NCBI GenBank assembly: GCA_029844215.1
Contig: CM056730.1
Location: 48,744,924-48,808,923, forward strand
DNA length: 64,000 nucleotides
Origin: Przewalskia tangutica
Lineage: Eukaryota; Streptophyta; Magnoliopsida; Solanales; Solanaceae
Direction of reading: 5' to 3'
The notes under the pieces were generated by a model, which was not told where the DNA came from, did no database searches, and was given only the letters and a program-made list of their open reading frames with translations. Shown here piece after piece: positions 58,561 to 64,000 of this stretch. The position numbers and the translations under genes were made by a program. Numbering within the stretch: the first letter of the stretch is position 1; every line of letters starts with the position of its first letter.

Positions 58561-58945
58561 GGCGGTGTGATGAGATTCGGTAAGAAGGGAAACTCACCCA
58601 AGGTACATTGGGCCCTACCAGATCGTCCGTAGAGTGGGCAAGGTTGCCTACGAGTTGGATCCGCCATCGAGTTAGAGGCGGTACATCCGGTCTTCCATGT
58701 TTCTATGTTGAAGTGTATCGGTGATCCAAATGAGAGTTTTCCTACTAGTGAGGTCCAGTGACAGAGGGTTATCGTATGAGGAGAGTCCCAGAGCGATACT
58801 CGATCGCCAGTCAGCGATCGGACCAATGATGTAGCTTCCGTCAAAGTCCTGTGGAGAAATGATAACCGGGAGGAGATGACTTGGGAAGCGGAGGAGGACA
58901 TGTTGAGGAAGTATCCTCACTTATTTCCTATATCTTCAGGTAATT
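58561..58945 (+). pseudogene. pol: E integrase C-terminus and chromodomain-like tail
   Basis: HPVFHVSMLK-type segment (58683-58710), then a short linker and a chromodomain-like module near 58760-58925 with VKVLWRN, EEMTWEAEEDM and YPHLFP. In chromoviruses this module is thought to steer integration to silent chromatin, which fits the dense nesting here. Frames are broken in the linker. Confidence 0.8.
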
Positions 58946-59111
58946 CATCTTCCCTTACTTGTCAGGTTTTAATTGAAGTATCTCTTTTGCTTAAATGCTT
59001 TTATGTGGCCATGTGTGGCATTTTTGGTATGTCGGGGTTCTGAAAGGAAACTATGTCGCTAATTGACTCCGAAAGAACATTCGGGGACGAATGTTTCTAA
59101 GGGGGGAAGAA
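58946..59111 (+). other. E 3' untranslated region, inverted repeat and polypurine tract
   Basis: Short leader to the 3' LTR with a GGCCATGTGTGGCATTTTTG segment also found in H (11480). AACATTCG-GGGA-CGAATGTT at 59076-59095 and AAGGGGGGAAGAA at 59099-59111. Confidence 0.88.
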
Positions 59112-61996
59112 TGTTACACCCCGTAATTACAGGACATGTTTTAAGAACGTAAGTAAGAACTCACAAGTGTTAAGATTTGAGACTTGTAAAAATTTATCGG
59201 AAATATGAAATTGTCGAAAAATGTATTATTGTGACGAATGGGAGGGCGACATGTGTCACCCCCCCTTAGAGATGCCTTGGACGAAAATTCCATGGCTAAG
59301 ATGGTCATTGACCATAGTCTTGTATGACTAAATTCTTGCAACTTGAAGCTTGAGAGATTTGACTTGGTCAAAGGACCCACAAAGTCTTGATTTTTACTAA
59401 GAGCTTATCCAAGCCACCCAATTGTTCATATCTTGACCATCCAATGTGCTATATATTACTACTAGTAGCAAGAGTGAGCTTAACACTTAGCCAAATTTCA
59501 CAAAAAATTGAAGAACACAAAGCTTAGCTCTCGGGTTCTTGTCCAAAGAAAAAGAAAAATCTATGTTCCTTGTTCTTTTAGCTCTCCACTTTAAACCAAG
59601 GTTCTTATGTGTATTGTAAACATATCTCAATAGAAAAATCTTGGAAAAAGATAGTTTACGGGTTAGTCGCAAAACGAAAACCTAGTTGTCTTTCTAGGTT
59701 TTGTTTGGAGATTTTAAGGATAATTGTTGGTGTTGTTCTAAGGGTCTCAACAATCGGATTGAAGTATCTTGGAGAGGCTCTAAACTACTAAGGAGCGACT
59801 TCGGATTGGAGTTGGATTAAGGTTCATTGAGGTATAATCTTGTCTTTTAGAGGTGTTACAAGATTATATAATTATATTGTTGTTGTTAGCTTTACATGTT
59901 GCTAGCATGAAGTCGATATGTTGAAGTTTATAAGTATTATGGATTTCTTGTAGCTTAAATCTGAAATGTTATACAAGCCACTTGAAGATTGGATTACTAA
60001 TTGGTCGTTTATTAGAAATCGTCGCATGTCACTTATTTGAAGATTATGGTAGTTATAATCAAATGCGACTTGATATAATGTTATGCTACCAATTTGGATT
60101 GAAATGGAAATTTGATAAGAATTGGTATTGTTGTATTCATTATGGCCGAAAATTGGACTAGTAGTTGTATTAGTTTGTTATCGTTTGTGGGGCGGAATTT
60201 TATACGTCTAGTAGGCGTGTAATCCCATATTGATTAATTGCTTTGATTGTGCCTTAAATGTGGCGTGTTTGGTTATTGTATTCGGCCTTGAAAAAGGTGG
60301 CAAAGTTAGTAAAAACAAAGGAGGTGCTGTCCGATTTTCCGTAGAATTTAGCGACTTGACACATATAATATTCTACGTTTGAAGAAAGACTTTAATAGAC
60401 GTATTGTGAATATTATAGGTTGACATACTACGGGCGGGACTTTGTACTTGGCAAGTGGTTTGACCCGGCGAGGTATGTAGAACTTTTCCTATCTTTTAAG
60501 CATGACTAGTTGTACGTATATAGTACGGTAGACGTACATGACCTTGATATCCTTTACTAGTTCTATGAATAGCCAAGACGGGTGAGTTAGTAGATTAACT
60601 CACTTCTTGAAAGTATTAAGGATGTCAAATGTTTTATTAAAGTAAAGGGACTTGAAGAGTTTTAAAGTATGAGATACTTGTTTCGTTTTAAACGTATAAG
60701 TCCCTTGGATAGGAAATTATTTATGGCTAAGGTATAAAGCAAATGTAACGACTTTATGGGGAGTTGGTTATATTTGCTTTATAGAAAGATAAATGACTTA
60801 ATTATAATGAAAAGGCAATTTGATTTTTAAGGCATCAATTGCCTAAGGTTTTATAATAAAAGGAGTCACTTGATTTAGAAACCTAACTTTATGTTTAAAG
60901 GTATTGTGACTTGTCTTGAAACGTAATTTGACTTGATACTACGGTTTATAGTATCTTGGAAGTTCTATATGAAAATGAGTCATTTTTTTCAAAGGTTGAA
61001 GTACGTAGTACTTTGGGTTAAATTCCCGGATTTTTATAAAAGACATGTTAGTGCCTTAAGTAAACTAAAATGAGAGTGTAGACGAATAAGACTAATAAGA
61101 AGTTAGGGGGATTTATAACTTGCTTATTATTGTATGATGGCCGGTAGAGATAGGGTAAGAGTATAGGTGAGGGGTAAACCCCCAAGACGCTATACCACCT
61201 TCTCCAGGATAAGAGTATAAATGAGGGGTAAACCCCCAAGACGTTATACCACCTGTTTTATTTCCTTCTCTAGGGTAAGAGTATAAATGAGGGGCAGACC
61301 CCCAAGACGTTATACCACCTGCTTCAGGGTAAGAGTATAAATGAGAGGTAAGAACCCTAAGACGTTATACCACCTGTTTCTATGGGTTCGCTACCCATGA
61401 TTTGTTCGGGAGTCTCCTCTTGTGATGTTGTACATTTTCCCTTGATTTACTCTCATTGTTAGTAAGGCACTGTGTACTATAATTTTGTTATCATACATGT
61501 CTCCGGCTTTGTTTTAAACTTATGTTGTAATTACATTACTTTCCAGTTTTACATACTTAGTACATATTGTGTACTGACCCCCTTCCTCGGGGGCTGCGTT
61601 CATGCCGCAGGAAAGGGTAAGCAGATGGTGGATCCACATTCTTAGGATCACTTATCAGACGTCAGAGGCTCCATTTATCCGGAGGCTTGTCTCATTTTGG
61701 TACAGTCTTTTCCCTGGTATTGTAGATTTATGTACATTCAGGGGTATGGCGGGGCCCTGTCCCGCCACAGTTATTATTCCTAGAGGTCTGTATTCACATT
61801 TGTGGTTGGGCTGTAAGAACTGATTTTACGGTTGTACTTTTGAGTATGTTTATATTATGGAAGGCGGTCTTATCGGCTAGCCTGGGATGTTATTGTTTTC
61901 ACATGTGTTTATGTTGTGTATGTTCATTGCTATTCTCACGATGTATACGACAGGGTGCCCGGTAGGGCACCGCCGCGATCCGGTCGGGTCGTGACA
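59112..61996 (+). repeat. 3' LTR of element E
   Basis: 2885 bases, mate of 51236-54110. Contains TATA-like box (59450-59458), stem-loop (60734-60782), four-copy repeat (about 61153-61375) and hairpin (61745-61769). The last ~60 bases are indel-rich. Confidence 0.95.
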
Positions 61997-62001
61997 TTAC
62001 T

Positions 62002-63448
62002 GATTCGGCTTTGGTATCTGGTAGTTGGCTCTCGTACTTGCCCCGGTCGTGGCTGATTCGGCTTTGGTTACGTAGTTAGCCTTCAGACTTGCCTGCTCGG
62101 TTTGTGGCGAAGTCTCGTGACTTACGGTTATGATCTGGTGGTTAGCCTGGTTACTTACCCCCGCCAGCTACGTGGCACATGGAGGATCTGGTAGAGGCTA
62201 TCGCACTTGCCACGTGTCAGCTTCGCGGCGAAGTATCGTGACTAACGGTTGTGATCTGGTGGTTAGCCTGGTTACTTGCCCCCGCCAGCTAAGTGGCGCA
62301 GGGAGGATCTGGTAGAGGCTATCGCACTTGCCACGTGTCAGCTTCGCGAGTTTTGTGTTTTGTGGCGAAGTCTCGTGATTACGGCTTTGGTATCTGGTAG
62401 TTGGTCAACGTACTTGCCCCGGTCAGCGACGTGATGCAGGGTGAATCTGGTAGAGGCCTTCGTACTTGCCCCGTGTCAGCTTCGTGAGTCAGTGTTTGGA
62501 CGAAGTTTCGTGATGCAGGGTGGATCTGTTGGTTAGCCTACGTACTTGCCCCGGTCAGCGACGTGATGCAGGGTGGATCTGGTAGAGGCTATCGTACTTG
62601 CCCCGGTCAGCTTCGTGATATAGTTGTTTAGTATTGTTGGTACGGTAGGTTCTGGTAGTTGGCTTTCGTACTTGCCCCGGTCAGTTGATGATGCAGGGTG
62701 GATCTGGTAGCTATGCCTTCGTACTTGCCCCGTACGGTTTTTATGACACATGTGGGACCTGGTGTTCATGTGTACTCCTTGGTGTATTACATCATAGACT
62801 GCCAGCAGTGAGGAAGGTATTCCACGGGCATGATTGATGTTGTGGGCGTGAGACCCATGGTTATATTTGAGTGATGACTTTGAGGGCGTGAGTCCCTGAC
62901 TTGACATGACTGTTTATATATTATGGACTGTAGTTTGGTTATCATACATGTCTCCTGCTTTTTATAGACTGTTATGATTTCATTTACAGTATTTTCAGTT
63001 TCACATACTTGGTACCTGTTGTACTGACCTCCTTCGGGGGGCTGCGTTCATGCCGCAGGTAGAGGTACACCGGTTGTGGATCCTCGCTCATAGGATCACA
63101 GTTCAGCGTTTTGGGAAGCTCCGTTTCTCCGGAGGCTTATCTTTTGGTATAGTCCCCTGTCATTGTAGGTACTTGTACATTCAGGGGTATGGCGGGGCCT
63201 TGTCCCGTCATAGTTGTTGTTACATTCTTAGAGGTCTGTAGTACTGTTGTGGGCAGGGTTTGTAAAGGATTTACTGTTCGATTTTGATGTATATATACAG
63301 GAAGGTAACCGTTTTGGTTAACCTGTTTTTATTATTATATATCTTGTTTCATGTGTAAGTTTTTATTTTCGCTGATTTTCTCTGATGTTGTATCACTAGG
63401 ATGCCCGGGGTAAGGCACCAGTCGCGGGCCGGAGGTCGGATCGTGACA
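62002..63448 (+). repeat. 3' LTR of D, last piece
   Basis: Resumes at GATTCGGCTTTGG and ends GGATCGTGACA. Contains the A-type minisatellite (about 62010-62770) and the GC-rich hairpin (63188-63212). It is followed by AATAT, the right target duplication of D. Confidence 0.92.
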
Positions 63449-63640
63449 AATATGCCAGAGGGAGTCCAACTTATAACACAACTCTAAGGCACGATCTCAG
63501 AGTGAGAAGAATGGAAACCAATCCTAAATATCCTGTAGCCTCCTGATTATAGATGTGGTGCACAACACACCGATAATCAAGACTCTACTAGACACGGTCT
63601 GTAGACACTTTCCGAGGATTAACTGCTCTGATACCACTTT
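63449..63640 (-). other. A leader with primer binding site
   Basis: A's untranslated leader between gag start and 5' LTR. The site at 63625-63636 is the exact complement of TGGTATCAGAGC, for initiator tRNA-Met. It matches the leaders of D (28437-28640), G and E. Confidence 0.9.
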
Positions 63641-63863
63641 TGTCACGACCCGACCTCGGGCCCGTGACTGGTGCCTTACCCCGGGCACCCTAGTGATACA
63701 ATCATCAGAGAAAATCAGCGGAAATAAAAACTTAAGCGTGAATCAAGACATAAAATAAGCAATAGGCTAACCAAAACGGTTACCTTCTTGTATATATATC
63801 AAAATTGAACAGTTAAATCCCTTACAAACCCTGCCCACAACAGTACTACAGACCTCTAAGAAT
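63641..63863 (-). repeat. 5' LTR of A, visible tip
   Basis: First 223 bases (plus-strand order) of A's second LTR, differing from 1-223 at about three positions. Broken at AGAAT by I. It is an inverted copy of D's LTR end 192 bases away. Confidence 0.9.
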
Positions 63864-64000
63864 TGTTATACCCCGTATTTCCAGAGTATGTACGTAAGGA
63901 TGTACGTAGAAAGGTTTGGGCTTTAAAGTAGGCTTGACCGATTTTATTTGTGCACAACACCCGGTTGGAGTCGTTTTTCGACGAAACGTTTTACATAACT
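63864..64000 (+). mobile_element. Element I: start of a further LTR element
   Basis: TGTTATACCCCGTATTTCC onward, with GTCGTTTTTCGACGAAACG near the end: an LTR head of the H/B type. Its probable left target duplication is AGAAT (63859-63863). The rest lies beyond the window. Confidence 0.85.

Larger units (their letters stand above)
51236..61996 (+). mobile_element. Element E: near-complete Tekay-like chromovirus
   Basis: 10.76 kb with perfect TTACT duplications (51231-51235 and 61997-62001). LTRs 51236-54110 and 59112-61996; primer site 54115; gag from 54315; protease, reverse transcriptase, RNase H, integrase and chromodomain-like end to about 58940; polypurine tract at 59099. It is the best candidate here for a recent enzyme donor. 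In the first ~450 aligned LTR bases I count about nine substitutions (about 2%), pointing to a young insertion. Several frame breaks remain in gag and pol. Confidence 0.94.
24488..63448 (+). mobile_element. Element D: non-autonomous LTR retrotransposon, host of B and E
   Basis: 5' LTR 24488-28436, internal 28437-30163 and a 3' LTR starting at 30164, split into 30164-32572, 51181-51235 and 62002-63448. The summed 3' LTR is about 3.91 kb against 3949 for the 5' LTR. The flanks AAAAT and AATAT are a slightly imperfect duplication inside A's leader, just upstream of A's gag start. The element itself is about 9.6 kb, inflated to 39 kb by B (with C) and E. It belongs to the same subfamily as A: same LTR type and same gag deletion. 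Confidence 0.9.
1..64000 (-). mobile_element. Element A: outermost non-autonomous LTR retrotransposon
   Basis: A runs on the minus strand and spans the whole window. Its 3' LTR is 1-3949 and its 5' LTR starts at 63641. About 220 bases of the two LTR tips can be compared and differ by roughly three substitutions, so I pair them. Its internal DNA is in four pieces: 3950-4320, 14011-14661, 23755-24487 and 63449-63640, about 1.9 kb in all. It holds a polypurine tract, a gag remnant and a primer site for initiator tRNA-Met, but no pol. H, G and D inserted into the internal region and I into the 5' LTR. The first base of the left LTR (T of TGTCACG) lies just outside the window, so A's outer target duplication cannot be checked. 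Confidence 0.85.

Noticed and set aside
58308..58901. 197-codon minus-strand frame
   Set aside because: Antisense to E's integrase C-terminus and chromodomain region, with no recognisable domain.

Overview
The window is plant DNA, probably from an asterid-like dicot. I infer this from long-LTR, Tekay-like Ty3/gypsy chromoviruses and from a polypurine-tract neighbourhood I recall from asterid elements; I cannot name the species. I see no host gene, tRNA, rRNA or CRISPR array. All 64 kb belongs to one outer LTR retrotransposon (A, minus strand) and the elements that jumped into it. The window starts one base inside A's left LTR. Its right end lies in an element that has split A's other LTR.

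Layout: A's 3' LTR is 1-3949. A's short internal region is cut by H (4321-14010, plus, degraded gag-pol), G (14662-23754, minus, gag only) and D (24488-63448, plus, gag remnant). D's 3' LTR is split by B (32573-51175, plus, gag only) and E (51236-61996, plus, nearly complete gag-pol). B's 3' LTR is split by C (38923-48449, minus, gag and integrase remnants). A resumes at 63449; its 5' LTR (63641) is split at 63864 by I (plus, first 137 bases only). Five-base target duplications support the insertions: AAGGC (G), AACGG (B), GTTGT (C), TTACT (E), imperfect AAAAT/AATAT (D) and imperfect ACTCT/ACTAC (H). Nesting is four deep: A > D > B > C.

How they fit together: only H and E carry protease, reverse transcriptase, RNase H, integrase and a chromodomain-like tail. 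A, B, D and G keep at most gag, and four of them end gag at the same place. C is a separate deletion derivative. All share LTR tips, a tRNA-iMet primer site and a polypurine tract, so the short ones were probably mobilised in trans by H/E-like relatives. LTRs are 2.4-3.95 kb. Each has a TATA box about 0.4-0.7 kb in, an upstream G-box-like palindrome in most, a subfamily-specific minisatellite, conserved stem-loops and a conserved GC-rich hairpin near the 3' end.

Data quality: many stretches (about 4.3-11.5, 20.2-20.8, 35-38.9, 39-48.4, 50.1-51 and 54.4-58.9 kb) differ from sister copies mainly by one-base losses and swaps at CAG, CTG and CCG. This looks like uncorrected long-read error at methylated CHG sites. 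Many frameshifts in H, B, C and E, and even the altered primer sites, may therefore be artefacts.
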